64,000 nucleotides of DNA from positions 124,001 through 188,000 of the forward strand of contig SBGD01000060.1 in NCBI GenBank assembly GCA_006226775.1, written 5' to 3'. Both the position numbers and the translations under genes were made by a program. The stretch's first letter is position 1. Each line of letters starts with the position of its first letter. The notes below the pieces were generated by a model that saw only the letters and a program-made list of their open reading frames with translations, was not told the origin of the DNA and did not search any database. Origin of the DNA: Paracoccaceae bacterium (GTDB taxonomy: Bacteria > Pseudomonadota > Alphaproteobacteria > Rhodobacterales > Rhodobacteraceae). Below are positions 7,873 to 19,899 of this stretch, piece after piece.

Positions 7873-8745
7873 TCAGCCGTCGAAACCTTCCAGGTCCTTC
7901 AGATCGGGGATCACATCCGCCGTGCCCTGCCGCGTCACCATCAGCGCCCCGGCGCGCTGGGCGCGGTGGATCGCCTGTTCCATCGGCATCCCCCGATCTA
8001 GCCCCGCGGCCAGGTAACCGGTAAAGGTATCCCCCGCCCCAGTGGTATCGACCACCTCGACCTTGATCCCCGGATAATGCCGCTCGGTCCCCGCCGCATT
8101 GTCATGATGGCGACAGCCGTCGCCGCCCAGAGTCACCACCACATCCGCCACCTCGAGCGCGCCGATCCCGGTCTCCAGCGCGTCGCTCAACTGCTGCGCC
8201 TCGACCTCATTCAGCACCAACAGGTCGATCCGGTCCAGCACCGCCTCCACCGCCTCGGCCGAGAACGGCGCCGCGGCATAAAGCACACGCATGGATTTCT
8301 GCCGCGCCAGCCCGGCGGCATAGCTTTGCAGGTTGGTCTCGTTCTGCAGCATCAGCGTATCGCGCGGCGTCGCCCCCGCCAGCGCCGCGGTCACCTGCCC
8401 CCGGCCCAGCGCGTGATTGGCGCCGGGATAAAGCACGATCTGGTTCTCGCCCGCCGCATCGACATAGATGATCGCATGGCCGGTGGCGATGTCGAGCTCG
8501 GCAATGTGGCGGGTGTCGACACCATATTCCAGCAGGCGCTCGACTGCCCAATGGCCATCCGCCCCCACCGCGCCGATATGCACCACATGCGCCGCCGCCC
8601 GGGCCGCCGCCACCGACATATTGGCACCCTTGCCCCCCAGCCCGCGGTGAAACGAGGTCGAGGCCAGGGTTTCCCCCGGCCCCGGCAGATGCGGCAGGTG
8701 ATAGAAAAGATCGGCGTTGATGGACCCCAGGTTGAATATGGTCAC
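7873..8745 (-). CDS. PfkB-family carbohydrate kinase, ribokinase-like
   Basis: The 290-residue protein has both PfkB signatures: an N-terminal Gly-rich block HRGLGGKGANMSVAAARA (about 33-50) and the C-terminal DTTGAGDTFTGYLAAGLD (about 235-252) with the catalytic base in GAGD. NxN-type sugar contacts (GSINAD near residue 7) and VTLGGDG fit ribokinase, which phosphorylates ribose to ribose 5-phosphate. The exact sugar cannot be fixed from sequence. It lies 86 bases downstream of maeB on the same strand and may be read from the same transcript. Confidence 0.85.
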   Translation of the reverse strand: MTIFNLGSINADLFYHLPHLPGPGETLASTSFHRGLGGKGANMSVAAARAAAHVVHIGAVGADGHWAVERLLEYGVDTRHIAELDIATGHAIIYVDAAGENQIVLYPGANHALGRGQVTAALAGATPRDTLMLQNETNLQSYAAGLARQKSMRVLYAAAPFSAEAVEAVLDRIDLLVLNEVEAQQLSDALETGIGALEVADVVVTLGGDGCRHHDNAAGTERHYPGIKVEVVDTTGAGDTFTGYLAAGLDRGMPMEQAIHRAQRAGALMVTRQGTADVIPDLKDLEGFDG

Positions 8746-8831
8746 GACACTATCCCTTCATCTTGCCAGAAAAACTCCCGCCGGAGGCTCCTGCACTCTC
8801 CACGGGCGCCCCGGCAGAAGCGGCGCGCGCC

Positions 8832-11087
<2,256 letters not shown>

Positions 11088-11234
11088 GAAGATGGCCTCC
11101 CTTCAATCCTCGGGCGGTTTATCTAACGCTGCGAAAAAGGCCAATGGCAACCCCGCCATGCAGGGCAATCAGGTCTTTCGGCTTTTCCCGGTGAATCCGG
11201 CTTTGTATGGTCCGCCCCAGGTTTGGGGGACTTC

Positions 11235-13880
11235 ATGACCAGTGGCAAAACCACCGTGACGCCGATGATGGCGCAATACCTGGAGATCAAATCCGATCAC
11301 CCGGATGCGCTTCTGTTTTATCGGATGGGCGATTTCTACGAGTTGTTCTTCGATGACGCCAGGGCCGCCGCCGAGGCGCTGGACATTGCCCTGACCAAGC
11401 GCGGCAAGCATGACGGCGCCGATATCCCGATGTGCGGCGTGCCGATCCATGCCGCCGAAGGCTATCTTCTGACGCTGATCCGCAAGGGGTTTCGGGTGGC
11501 GGTCTGCGAGCAGATGGAAAGCCCGGCGGAGGCGAAGAAGCGCGGCTCGAAATCGGTGGTCAAGCGCGACGTGGTGCGGCTGGTGACGCCGGGGACGCTG
11601 ACCGAGGAAAGCCTGCTGGAGGCGCGGCGGCACAATTACCTTGCCGCCTTCGGCACGGTGCGCGACGCGGCGGCGCTGGCCTGGGTCGATATCTCGACCG
11701 GGGCGTTTCACGTCATGGAGGTGCCGCAGGTGCGGCTGGGCCCGGAACTGGCGCGGCTGGCGCCGTCCGAGGTGCTGGTCTCCGAGGTCAACGAGGCGGA
11801 TCTGGCCGGCGTGATCGAGGACACCGGCGCGGCGCTGACCGCGCTGGGCCGGGCGTCGTTCGATTCCGCGCTGGCCGGCGACCGGGTGGCCGGGGTGTTC
11901 GGCGTCGCCTCGCTCGATGCCTTTGGCCAGTTCTCGCGGGCGGAACTCTCGGCCATGGGGGCGCTGGTCGATTACCTGAAGATCACCCAGAAGGGCAAAC
12001 TTCCGTTATTGCGCCCGCCTGTCCGTGAAGCCACCGGCGGGGTGATGCAGATCGATGCGGCGACCCGGCGGAACCTGGAACTGACCGCCGCGATGACGGG
12101 CGGGCGGGCCGGTTCGCTGCTGGCCTGCATTGACCGGACGGTGACGGCAGGCGGTGCGCGGCTGCTGGAGCGGCGGGTATCCAGCCCGTCACGCGATGTT
12201 GGAGAGATTTCCGCAAGATTGGATGCGGTGGGGTTTGCCTGCGACGACGCGGGGTTCCGCAGCGGGTTGCGCGACAGCCTGCGGCGGGTGCCGGATGTCG
12301 ACCGCGCGCTGTCGCGGCTGGCGCTGGACCGGGGCGGGCCGCGCGACCTGGCCGCCATGCGCAATGCGCTGGAACAGGCGCTGGCCATCGGCGCGCAGCA
12401 TCGGGGCGCGGATCTGCCCGAGCGGCTGGCCGGGGCTGTTTCACGTTTGACAGGCCATGACGCCCTGCGCGACCTGCTCGACCAGGCGCTGGTGGCGGAA
12501 CCGCCGCTGCTGGCGCGCGACGGCGGGTTCATTGCCGCCGGCTACGACAGCGATCTCGACGAGGCGCGCACCCTGCGCGACGAGGGCCGGTCGGTGATTG
12601 CGCGGATGCAGCAGGATTATGTCGCAAGGACCGGGATCAACGCGCTGAAGATCAAGCACAACAACGTGCTGGGCTATTTCATCGAGACCACCGCGACCCA
12701 TGCGGAAAAGATGCTCTCGCCGCCCCTGTCCGAGACCTTCATCCACCGCCAGACCACGGCGAACCAGGTGCGCTTTACCACGGTGGACCTGTCGGAGCTG
12801 GAGACAAAAATCCTCAATGCCGGCAACCGGGCACTGGAGATCGAGAAACGGCTGTTTTCCGATCTGCGCCGGGCGGTTCTGGAGGCCGCCGGGCCGCTGG
12901 GGGACTTGGCGCGGGGCCTGAGCGAACTGGACCTGGCCTGCGCGCTGGCGGAACTGGCGGCGCAGGAGGACTGGACCCGGCCGCAGGTCGACATGAGCCG
13001 GGCCTTTCACGTCGTGGCGGGGCGGCATCCGGTGGTGGAGGCGGCGCTGCGGCGCGAGGGCGATCCCTTTGTCGCCAATGACTGCGATCTGAACGACGGC
13101 GATGGTGCCTCGGCGATCTGGCTGCTGACCGGGCCGAACATGGCCGGCAAATCGACCTTCCTGCGGCAGAATGCGCTGATCGCGGTGCTGGCGCAGATGG
13201 GGTCCTTCGTGCCGGCGGATGAGGCCAAGGTCGGCATCGTCTCTCAGCTTTTCAGCCGGGTCGGCGCCTCGGACGATCTGGCGCGGGGCCGGTCGACCTT
13301 CATGGTCGAGATGGTCGAGACCGCGGCGATCCTCAACCAGGCCGACGACCGCGCGCTGGTGATCCTCGACGAGATCGGGCGCGGCACGGCGACCTATGAC
13401 GGGCTGTCGATTGCCTGGGCGACGCTGGAACACCTGCATGACGTGAACCGCTGCCGCGGGCTTTTCGCCACCCATTACCACGAGATGACGACGCTGGCCG
13501 GGCGGATGGCAGGGGTCGAGAATGCCACCGTGACGGTGAAGGAATGGGAAAACGAGGTGATCTTCCTGCACGAGGTCAAGAAGGGTGCCGCGGACCGCTC
13601 TTATGGCGTGCAGGTGGCGCAACTGGCCGGGCTGCCCAAGGTGGTGGTCAGCCGCGCGCGCGAGATCCTCGATGCGCTGGAAAAGGGCGAGCGTGAAGGC
13701 GGCAAGGCCAAGGCGGTGATCGACGATCTGCCGCTGTTCTCGGCGATGCAGGCGGCTGCGCCACCTGCCGCGAGGCCGGAACCCTCGCCAATCGAGGACC
13801 GGCTGAAAGCGCTGCACCCCGACGAACTATCTCCGCGCGAGGCGCTGCAGGTGCTTTACGAATTGAAAGGGATGATCTGA
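11235..13880 (+). CDS. mutS: DNA mismatch repair protein MutS
   Basis: 881 residues from ATG 11235, with GGGGGA at 11225-11230 as ribosome site (a TTG four codons earlier was not used). The mismatch-reading Phe34-Tyr35-Glu36 motif lies in [11 protein letters not shown]. The ATPase domain has Walker [10 protein letters not shown] (about 633-641), and the Walker B/signature segment [12 protein letters not shown] begins near 712. The [10 protein letters not shown]-loop follows. MutS binds mispairs as a dimer and recruits MutL, which is not in the window. The last 80 residues are the variable tail with a helix-turn-helix end. A palindromic repeat follows the stop. Confidence 0.97.
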   Translation: MTSGKTTVTPMMAQYLEIKSDHPDALLFYRMGDFYELFFDDARAAAEALDIALTKRGKHDGADIPMCGVPIHAAEGYLLTLIRKGFRVAVCEQMESPAEAKKRGSKSVVKRDVVRLVTPGTLTEESLLEARRHNYLAAFGTVRDAAALAWVDISTGAFHVMEVPQVRLGPELARLAPSEVLVSEVNEADLAGVIEDTGAALTALGRASFDSALAGDRVAGVFGVASLDAFGQFSRAELSAMGALVDYLKITQKGKLPLLRPPVREATGGVMQIDAATRRNLELTAAMTGGRAGSLLACIDRTVTAGGARLLERRVSSPSRDVGEISARLDAVGFACDDAGFRSGLRDSLRRVPDVDRALSRLALDRGGPRDLAAMRNALEQALAIGAQHRGADLPERLAGAVSRLTGHDALRDLLDQALVAEPPLLARDGGFIAAGYDSDLDEARTLRDEGRSVIARMQQDYVARTGINALKIKHNNVLGYFIETTATHAEKMLSPPLSETFIHRQTTANQVRFTTVDLSELETKILNAGNRALEIEKRLFSDLRRAVLEAAGPLGDLARGLSELDLACALAELAAQEDWTRPQVDMSRAFHVVAGRHPVVEAALRREGDPFVANDCDLNDGDGASAIWLLTGPNMAGKSTFLRQNALIAVLAQMGSFVPADEAKVGIVSQLFSRVGASDDLARGRSTFMVEMVETAAILNQADDRALVILDEIGRGTATYDGLSIAWATLEHLHDVNRCRGLFATHYHEMTTLAGRMAGVENATVTVKEWENEVIFLHEVKKGAADRSYGVQVAQLAGLPKVVVSRAREILDALEKGEREGGKAKAVIDDLPLFSAMQAAAPPAARPEPSPIEDRLKALHPDELSPREALQVLYELKGMI

Positions 13881-13883
13881 GGT

Positions 13884-13940
13884 GTAGGCCGGGCTTCAGC
13901 CCGGCTCTGGTGGGGGGTGCCGGGCTGAAGCCCGGCCTAC
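13884..13940. repeat. Extragenic palindrome, GTAGGCCGGGCTTCAGCCCGGC type, copy 1
   Basis: Two perfect 22-base inverted arms, 13884-13905 and 13919-13940, flank a 13-base loop. Each arm is itself nearly self-complementary. It lies 3 bases after the mutS stop and before the grpE stop on the other strand, a place where it could end transcription from both sides. A second copy lies at 28189-28242. Confidence 0.85.
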
Positions 13941-13962
13941 CCGGGGTTTCAGGCGATGCGGG

Positions 13963-14526
13963 TCAGCCGCCGGTGTTGGACGACACGCCGACCTGCGCCG
14001 GGCGCAGCAGGCGATCGTAGAGCATGAAGCCGTCGGCCGAGACCTGGATGATCTCGCCCGCCTTGGTGCCGGGCACCGGGGCCTCGAACATCGCCTCGTG
14101 GTGCTGCGGGTCGAACTTGTCGCCGACCACCGGCGCGATGGGTTCGATGCCGTGCTTGCGGAACACGTTGATCAACTCGCGCATCGTCAGTTCGACGCCT
14201 TCGATCAGCGCCTTGGCGGTTTCCCTCTGCTCTTGCGGCACCGCGTCCAGGGCGCGCTTCATGTTGTCGTAGACCGGCAACAGGTCGCGCGCCAGCCGCG
14301 AGCCGCCATAGCGCTCGGCGTCATGACGCTCCTTCGTGGCGCGCTTGCGGGCGTTTTCCGCATCGGCCAGGGCGCGCATGAACTTGTCCTTCAGCGCATC
14401 GCGTTCCGCGCGCAGCGCGTCAAGCTCGACCGCTTCGTCATCCATCTCTTCGATTTCATCCGCCAGTTCCTCGGCCTCGGCTGCATCGATGTCGTCGAGG
14501 AAATCGTCCTTTTCCGGCTCTGCCAT
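13963..14526 (-). CDS. grpE: Nucleotide exchange factor GrpE
   Basis: The 187-residue protein has an acidic N-terminus, a long helix (about 35-75) containing DALKDKFMRALADAENARKRATKE, and the C-terminal beta domain HGIEPIAPVVGDKFDPQHHEAMFE...DGFMLYDRLLRPAQVGVS. All of these match GrpE. It releases ADP from DnaK in the chaperone cycle and senses heat through the helix. The gene lies 9 bases downstream of hrcA on the same strand, a classical heat-shock pair. dnaK and dnaJ are not in the window. Confidence 0.96.
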   Translation of the reverse strand: MAEPEKDDFLDDIDAAEAEELADEIEEMDDEAVELDALRAERDALKDKFMRALADAENARKRATKERHDAERYGGSRLARDLLPVYDNMKRALDAVPQEQRETAKALIEGVELTMRELINVFRKHGIEPIAPVVGDKFDPQHHEAMFEAPVPGTKAGEIIQVSADGFMLYDRLLRPAQVGVSSNTGG

Positions 14527-14535
14527 TCTTCACCT

Positions 14536-15600
14536 CTACCTGCGGTCGGAAATCAGCTTGCCGACCAGCTGTGCCGTGTAATCCACTATCGGAACGATGC
14601 GCCCGTAGTTCAGCCGCGTGGGGCCGATGACGCCGACCGCTCCGATGATCTTTCGATCTGCGTTCATATATGGAGAGACCACCAAAGAGGAACCCGAAAG
14701 TGAGAAAAGTTTGTTTTCCGAGCCGATAAATATCCGCACCCCGTCGCCCTCTTCGGTCAGCTCGAGGAATTCGGCGATGTCACGCTTGCGCTCGAGGTCG
14801 TCAAAGAGCACGCGGATGCGGTCGAGGTCGGCTTCCTCGGCCTGATCGCCGAGCAGATTCGACCGGCCGCGCACGATCAGCCGGGCGGAATCCCCGGCTT
14901 CCTCGGACCAGGCCGCCAGCCCGCTTTCGACCAGCGCCTGGCTGAGCACGTCGATTTCCTGGCGCCGTTCGGAGATCTGCTTGCGGATCTGGCTGCGCAA
15001 CTCGCTGAGGGTGCGGCCGTCGATCAGCGCATTGAGGAAATTCGCCGCTTCGCGCATCGAGCTTGGCGTCTGGCCCGGCGGCGGGGTGAAGATGCGGTTC
15101 TCGACATGGCCATCGGCGAAGACCAGCACCACCAGCGCGCGGTCCCGGGCCAGCGAGACGAACTCGATATGGCGGATCGGCGCCTCGTGCTTGGGCGTCA
15201 GCACCAGCGAGGCGCCATGGGTCACGCCGGAAAGCGCCGATCCGACCCGGTCGAGCAGGCCCGAGACATCGGAGGCATTGTCGCCCATGGTCTGATCGAG
15301 CGCGGCGCGATCCTCGACCGCCAGCTCATCAACCTCGAGCAAGCCGTCGACGAACATCCGCAGGCCCATCTGGGTGGGGATGCGCCCGGCGCTGACATGC
15401 GGGCTGTTGAGCAGGCCGAGGTATTCCAGGTCCTGCATGACGTTGCGCACCGTCGCGGCAGAGACCTTTTCCGACAGGGTGCGCGTCAGGGTCCGGGAGC
15501 CGACAGGCTCTCCGGTACTCAGGTATCCTTCGACCACGCGGCGGAACACCTCGCGCGAGCGGTCGTTCATTTCCTCCAGCAGTTTGGAGCCGTCAGTCAT
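14536..15600 (-). CDS. hrcA: Heat-inducible transcription repressor HrcA
   Basis: 354 residues from ATG 15600 (MTDGSKLLEEMNDRSREVF). A GTG at 15633 would add 11 residues and cannot be excluded. The N-terminal winged helix holds GEPVGSRTLTR, KVSAATVRNVMQDLEYLGLL and SPHVSAGRIPTQMGLRMFVD, all diagnostic. The C-terminal domain includes VVSPYMNADRKIIGAVGVIGPTRLNYGRIVPIVDYTA. HrcA binds CIRCE elements (TTAGCACTC-N9-GAGTGCTAA) ahead of chaperone operons. I see no CIRCE in front of this gene, so its own control is not evident. Confidence 0.95.
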   Translation of the reverse strand: MTDGSKLLEEMNDRSREVFRRVVEGYLSTGEPVGSRTLTRTLSEKVSAATVRNVMQDLEYLGLLNSPHVSAGRIPTQMGLRMFVDGLLEVDELAVEDRAALDQTMGDNASDVSGLLDRVGSALSGVTHGASLVLTPKHEAPIRHIEFVSLARDRALVVLVFADGHVENRIFTPPPGQTPSSMREAANFLNALIDGRTLSELRSQIRKQISERRQEIDVLSQALVESGLAAWSEEAGDSARLIVRGRSNLLGDQAEEADLDRIRVLFDDLERKRDIAEFLELTEEGDGVRIFIGSENKLFSLSGSSLVVSPYMNADRKIIGAVGVIGPTRLNYGRIVPIVDYTAQLVGKLISDRR

Positions 15601-15643
15601 TGGCCAATCGACCCTCTGATTGTCATCGCTCACCCTGTCACGA

Positions 15644-15664
15644 GGCTTGCGTAACGGGCAAGCC
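15644..15664. promoter_or_regulatory. Short dyad between hrcA and rph
   Basis: GGCTTGC (15644-15650) and GCAAGCC (15658-15664) form a perfect 7-base dyad with a 7-base centre, in the 102-base space between the divergent hrcA and rph starts. It could be an operator or a hairpin. It does not match CIRCE. The evidence is symmetry only. Confidence 0.25.
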
Positions 15665-15702
15665 CCCCGTATCCCGGCAGGGAAATCAACAGGGACTTTC
15701 TC

Positions 15703-16416
15703 ATGCGACCTTCCGGACGGAACTTAAGCGAAATGCGCGCCGTTTCAATCGAAACCGGCGTGACCAAACATGCCGAGGGCTCCTGCCTGATCCGGATGGG
15801 CGATACGCATGTCCTGTGCACCGCGACGATCGAGGACCGGGTGCCGCCGTTCATCAAGGGATCGGGCCTGGGCTGGGTGACCGCAGAATACGGCATGCTG
15901 CCGCGCGCCACCAACACCCGGATGCGGCGCGAGGCGACCGCCGGCAAGCAGGGTGGAAGGACGGTCGAGATCCAGCGGCTGATCGGTCGAAGCCTGCGCG
16001 CCGGTGTCGACCGGGTGGCGCTGGGCGAGCGGCAGATCACCGTCGATTGCGACGTGATCCAGGCCGATGGCGGCACCCGCTGCGCGGCGATCACCGGCGG
16101 CTGGGTGGCGCTGAAACTGGCGGTCAACAAGCTGATGAAGGTGGGCGACGTGGTCTCGGACCCGCTGGCCGAGCCGGTGGCGGCGGTAAGCTGCGGCATC
16201 TATGCCGGCCAGCCGGTGCTGGACCTCGATTACCCGGAAGACAGCGAAGCCGGGGTCGACGGCAATTTCATCATGCTGGGCAACAAGCAGTTGATCGAAG
16301 TGCAGATGTCCGCCGAGGGCGCGACCTATTCCCGCGACCAGATGAATGCACTTCTGGACCTGGCGGAGGCCGGCGTCGAACAACTGGTGGCGGTGCAGAA
16401 AGCGGCGGTGGCATGA
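15703..16416 (+). CDS. rph: Ribonuclease PH
   Basis: The 237-residue protein is of standard length. Motifs are [27 protein letters not shown] at the start, [17 protein letters not shown] (about 58-73) and [20 protein letters not shown] (about 81-100), which forms the phosphate-binding active site. RNase PH trims tRNA 3' ends phosphorolytically. It begins a plus-strand unit rph-rdgB-hemW in which each gene overlaps the next by 4-8 bases. Confidence 0.97.
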   Translation: MRPSGRNLSEMRAVSIETGVTKHAEGSCLIRMGDTHVLCTATIEDRVPPFIKGSGLGWVTAEYGMLPRATNTRMRREATAGKQGGRTVEIQRLIGRSLRAGVDRVALGERQITVDCDVIQADGGTRCAAITGGWVALKLAVNKLMKVGDVVSDPLAEPVAAVSCGIYAGQPVLDLDYPEDSEAGVDGNFIMLGNKQLIEVQMSAEGATYSRDQMNALLDLAEAGVEQLVAVQKAAVA

Positions 16417-17024
16417 CCCGGAAATTCTCGGGCGACCGGCTGCTTCTGGCGACGCACAACAAGGGCAAGCTGGAAGAGGTGGCGCATCTGCTGGAGCCTT
16501 ACGGCGTGTCGGTGGTGGGCGCGGCGGAAATGGATCTGCCGGAGCCCGAGGAGACCGAGGAGACCTTTGTCGGCAATGCGCGGATCAAGGCCCATGCGGC
16601 GGCAAAGGCCTCGGGCCTGCCGGCCCTGTCGGATGACAGCGGCATCGAGATTGCCGCGCTGGACGGTGCGCCCGGGGTCTATACCGCCGATTGGGCGGAA
16701 ACCGGCAAGGGGCGGGATTTCCTGATGGCGATGACCCGGGCGCATGACGAATTGGTGGCCCGCGCTGCGCCGCAGCCCTGGCAGGCGCGGTTCTGTTCGA
16801 CGCTGGTTCTCGCCTGGCCTGACGGGCATGACGAGGTGTTCGAGGGCCATGTCGAGGGCACGCTGGTCTGGCCCATTCGCGGGGCGGACGGCTTCGGTTA
16901 TGATCCGATGTTCCGGCCCGAGGGATATGATTTGACCTTCGGCGAGATGGATCGCTGGGAAAAGAACAAGATCAGCCACCGGGCGCGGGCGATCGAGGCT
17001 TTCGTGAAGGGCTGTTTTGACTGA
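16413..17024 (+). CDS. rdgB: Non-canonical purine NTP pyrophosphatase (Ham1/RdgB)
   Basis: 203 residues from ATG 16413, which overlaps the rph stop as ATGA. The start block [18 protein letters not shown] (about 10-27), the catalytic acidic block [24 protein letters not shown] (about 72-95) and [13 protein letters not shown]...KISHRARA near the end define the family. It hydrolyses ITP, dITP and XTP to monophosphates and keeps them out of DNA and RNA. Confidence 0.96.
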   Translation: MTRKFSGDRLLLATHNKGKLEEVAHLLEPYGVSVVGAAEMDLPEPEETEETFVGNARIKAHAAAKASGLPALSDDSGIEIAALDGAPGVYTADWAETGKGRDFLMAMTRAHDELVARAAPQPWQARFCSTLVLAWPDGHDEVFEGHVEGTLVWPIRGADGFGYDPMFRPEGYDLTFGEMDRWEKNKISHRARAIEAFVKGCFD

Positions 17025-18177
17025 GGACTGGCAGATCGGCGGCTTCGGGCTTTATGTCCACTGGCCGTTTTGCGAGGCCAAGTGCCCCTATTGCGACTTC
17101 AACTCGCATGTCGTCCGCAGCATCGACCACGCGGGTTGGACCGCGGCTTACCTGACAGAGATCGACCGGGTTGCGGCCCGGACGCCGGGGCGGGTGCTGC
17201 GGTCGGTCTATTTCGGCGGCGGCACGCCATCGCTGATGCAGCCCGAGACCGTGGCCGCCGTGCTTGAGCGGGTGGCGGCGTCCTGGACCCTGGCGAACGA
17301 TATCGAGATCACCCTGGAGGCCAACCCCGGATCGGTGGAAACCGCGCGGTTCGCCGGCTTTCGCGCCGCGGGGGTGAACCGCGTGTCGCTGGGGGTGCAG
17401 GCGCTCAATGACCGGGACCTGCAGAGGTTGGGACGCATTCATGATGTTGCTGCGGCGCGGCGGGCGCTGGGGATTGCGCGCAAGACCTTTGATCGCGTGA
17501 GTTTCGACCTGATCTATGCGCGCCAGGACCAGAGCCTGGCGGATTGGGAAAGCGAGTTGCGCGAGGCGCTGGCGTTTGGCGCCGATCACATGTCGCTCTA
17601 CCAGTTGACCATCGAGGCGGGCACTGCCTTTGGCGACCGGTTCAAGCGCGGCACCCTGCGCGGCTTGCCGCCGGACGATCGCGCGGCGGACATGTATGAC
17701 CTGACCCAGGCGCTTTGCGCGGCGGCTGGCCTGCCAGCCTACGAGGTCTCGAACCATGCGCGGGCCGGGGCGGAATCGCGGCACAACCTGATCTATTGGC
17801 GCGGCGGGGATTACGCCGGGATCGGGCCCGGGGCGCATGGGCGGTTGTCGCTGGAGGACGGGCGTTGGGCCACGGCGGCGACGCGCAATCCCGGGGCCTG
17901 GCTGAACGCGGTGGCACAAGGGACGGCGGAGACGCGGAGCCGCTTGAGCCCACAAGATATTGCGTTGGAATACATTATGATGGGGTTGCGGACGATGGAG
18001 CCCCTTGATCTGGCAAGGTTGCGGCAGAGAACCGGGGTGAAGATTCCGGCGGCCCGGATTGCCGGGCTTCAGGACCTGGGGATGCTGGTGGTCGAGGATG
18101 ACCGCATTGCGGTGACCGCGGCAGGGCGGCCGGTGCTGAATGCGGTCATCTCGGAACTGATCCGCGACCTCGACTGA
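17017..18177 (+). CDS. hemW: HemW, radical-SAM heme chaperone (HemN-like)
   Basis: 386 residues, reading from TTG 17017 inside the end of rdgB (8-base overlap). The radical-SAM motif has Cys19, Cys23 and Cys26 in FCEAKCPYCDF, the HemW type rather than the HemN type, which has a further Cys. GGGTPSLM, EANPGSV, RVSLGVQALND and GIGPGAHGRL follow. HemW binds heme and delivers it to proteins. Older annotations call it coproporphyrinogen III oxidase. It converges on parB with no gap between stop codons. The TTG start is the best available but not certain. Confidence 0.92.
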   Translation: MTEDWQIGGFGLYVHWPFCEAKCPYCDFNSHVVRSIDHAGWTAAYLTEIDRVAARTPGRVLRSVYFGGGTPSLMQPETVAAVLERVAASWTLANDIEITLEANPGSVETARFAGFRAAGVNRVSLGVQALNDRDLQRLGRIHDVAAARRALGIARKTFDRVSFDLIYARQDQSLADWESELREALAFGADHMSLYQLTIEAGTAFGDRFKRGTLRGLPPDDRAADMYDLTQALCAAAGLPAYEVSNHARAGAESRHNLIYWRGGDYAGIGPGAHGRLSLEDGRWATAATRNPGAWLNAVAQGTAETRSRLSPQDIALEYIMMGLRTMEPLDLARLRQRTGVKIPAARIAGLQDLGMLVVEDDRIAVTAAGRPVLNAVISELIRDLD

Positions 18178-19083
18178 TCACTCGCCGGCCAGGCGGCGGC
18201 AGAGATCGTCAAGCTGCTCCAACGACTTGTAGTGCAGGACCAGCTTGCCGCCTTCGGTGCCGGCCTTGTGCTCGACACTGACCTTAAGGCCAAGATGCGC
18301 GGAGAGATCGCCTTCCAGCGCGCGGGTATCCGCGTCTTTGCCTGTGGCCTCGGAGAGGAAACCCGCCGGTTGCTGATCGGGCTTTTTCGTATCCGCGCCG
18401 GGCTTGGCCGCCTTTTCGGTATCGCGGACCGAAAGGCCCTGGGCCACGATGCGCTGGGCCAGGCCGATCGCATCCTCGCAGGGAACCAGCGCGCGGGCGT
18501 GGCCGGCGGAGATATCGCCGGCGCGCAGCATGTCCAGAACCGGTTCGGGCAGATTGAGAAGCCGCAGCAGGTTCGCGATATGGCTGCGGCTTTTGCCCAG
18601 AGCGGTGGCCAGCTTTTCCTGGGTGTGGCCGAAGCGGTCCATCAATTGCCGATAGCCCATCGCCTCTTCCACCGGGTTGAGATCGGCGCGCTGGATATTC
18701 TCGATGATTGCAACTTCGAGGACCTCGGTATCGGTGAAATCCCGAATGATGACCGGAACCTCGTGCAGTTGCGCCATTTGCGCGGCACGCCAGCGGCGTT
18801 CGCCGGCTACGATCTCGAAGCGGTCGCCTTCACGCGGGCGAACGATCAGCGGCTGGATCACGCCCTTTTCGGCGATCGAATTGGCAAGCTCCTGCAGCGC
18901 GTCTCTGGTGAATTGCCGACGAGGCTGATCGGGGTTGGGAGAGATCCGCTCGACCGGTATCTGCCGGTCGGCCCGGCGCGGTGCTTCCGGGCTTTCCCCC
19001 GGCGACGGCTCGACATCTGCCATCAGCGCCGACAAGCCGCGGCCCAAGCCGCGGCGCTTTTCTTTCACAGGTTTCATCCCCAT
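18178..19083 (-). CDS. parB: Chromosome-partitioning protein ParB
   Basis: The 301-residue protein has the ParA-contact N-terminus (RRGLGRGLSALM, about 10-21), the CTP-binding GERRWRA box (residues 94-100), the ENIQR-LNPVEEA segment (about 128-141) and a helix-turn-helix LATALGKSRSHIANLLRLLNLP that reads parS. A C-terminal dimer domain closes the protein. ParB loads at parS as a CTP clamp and spreads. Two perfect parS sites lie 1.4 and 3.3 kb away (20456 and 22352). It is the last gene of the rho-to-parB unit, 6 bases after parA. Confidence 0.97.
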   Translation of the reverse strand: MGMKPVKEKRRGLGRGLSALMADVEPSPGESPEAPRRADRQIPVERISPNPDQPRRQFTRDALQELANSIAEKGVIQPLIVRPREGDRFEIVAGERRWRAAQMAQLHEVPVIIRDFTDTEVLEVAIIENIQRADLNPVEEAMGYRQLMDRFGHTQEKLATALGKSRSHIANLLRLLNLPEPVLDMLRAGDISAGHARALVPCEDAIGLAQRIVAQGLSVRDTEKAAKPGADTKKPDQQPAGFLSEATGKDADTRALEGDLSAHLGLKVSVEHKAGTEGGKLVLHYKSLEQLDDLCRRLAGE

Positions 19084-19089
19084 ACCCCC

Positions 19090-19899
19090 CTATGCTGCGC
19101 GCTTTGCGTTCTTTCCTACCAGTTCTTGTGCCAATGCGCGATAGGCGATCGCACCCTTGGAATTCGGATCGTAGTCCAGAACCGGCATCGAATAGGATGG
19201 CGCCTCGCTGAGGCGGACGTTGCGCGGGATCAGGGTCTGAAAGACCAGATCGCCAAGATTGTCGCGGGCATCGTTTTCGACCTGTTGCGACAGGTTGTTG
19301 CGCGAGTCGTACATGGTGAGCACCACGCCTTCAATCCGCAGCGACGGGTTGGCACTCTGACGGACTTCGCGGATCGTGAGCATGAGTTGCGACAGGCCTT
19401 CAAGCGCGAAGAATTCGCTTTGCAAGGGCACGAGGACGGAATGCGCGGCGACCATGGCGTTGACGGTCAGAAGGTTCAGCGACGGCGGGCAATCGATCAG
19501 AACGAAATCGAAGGCAAAGGCGTCGATGGCCGGCTGACGCAGGGCATCATGCAGAAGAAAGCTGCGCTTTTCGTTCGAGATCAGGTCGATATCCGCGGAG
19601 GAGAGATCCACCGTCGCCGGGATGATGGAGAGATTCTTGATCGTGGTTTTCTGGATCACCTCGCCCAGAGGGATATCCTCGAGCAGAAGTTCGTAGGTCG
19701 TCATGTCGCGTTCTTCCGGAACCACGCCGATCCCGGTCGAAGCGTTGCCTTGGGGATCAAGGTCGACAATCAGGACATTGAATCCCTTTTCCGCCAGGGC
19801 GGCTCCGAGGTTGATGGTTGTGGTTGTCTTGCCCACGCCGCCCTTCTGGTTGGCGATGGCAATGATCTTGGGGCCTGCTGGGCGGATCGGGTCAGACAC
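19090..19899 (-). CDS. parA: Chromosome-partitioning ATPase ParA
   Basis: The 269-residue protein carries the deviant Walker A KGGVGKTT (residues 19-26) with its signature Lys. IVDLDPQGNAST and FVLIDCPPSLNLLTVNA follow. ParA dimers bind DNA with ATP and pull ParB-origin complexes to the pole. The start is GTG 19899, which overlaps the rsmG stop by 8 bases. A longer start is not supported. Confidence 0.97.
   Translation of the reverse strand: MSDPIRPAGPKIIAIANQKGGVGKTTTTINLGAALAEKGFNVLIVDLDPQGNASTGIGVVPEERDMTTYELLLEDIPLGEVIQKTTIKNLSIIPATVDLSSADIDLISNEKRSFLLHDALRQPAIDAFAFDFVLIDCPPSLNLLTVNAMVAAHSVLVPLQSEFFALEGLSQLMLTIREVRQSANPSLRIEGVVLTMYDSRNNLSQQVENDARDNLGDLVFQTLIPRNVRLSEAPSYSMPVLDYDPNSKGAIAYRALAQELVGKNAKRAA

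Noticed and set aside
12437-12452. TGTTTCACGTTTGACA inside mutS as a third parS
   Set aside because: Three mismatches in the right half break the palindrome. It is not near the other sites in position or quality.
15601-15702. CIRCE element for HrcA between hrcA and rph
   Set aside because: The dyad present (GGCTTGC/GCAAGCC) does not resemble TTAGCACTC-N9-GAGTGCTAA.
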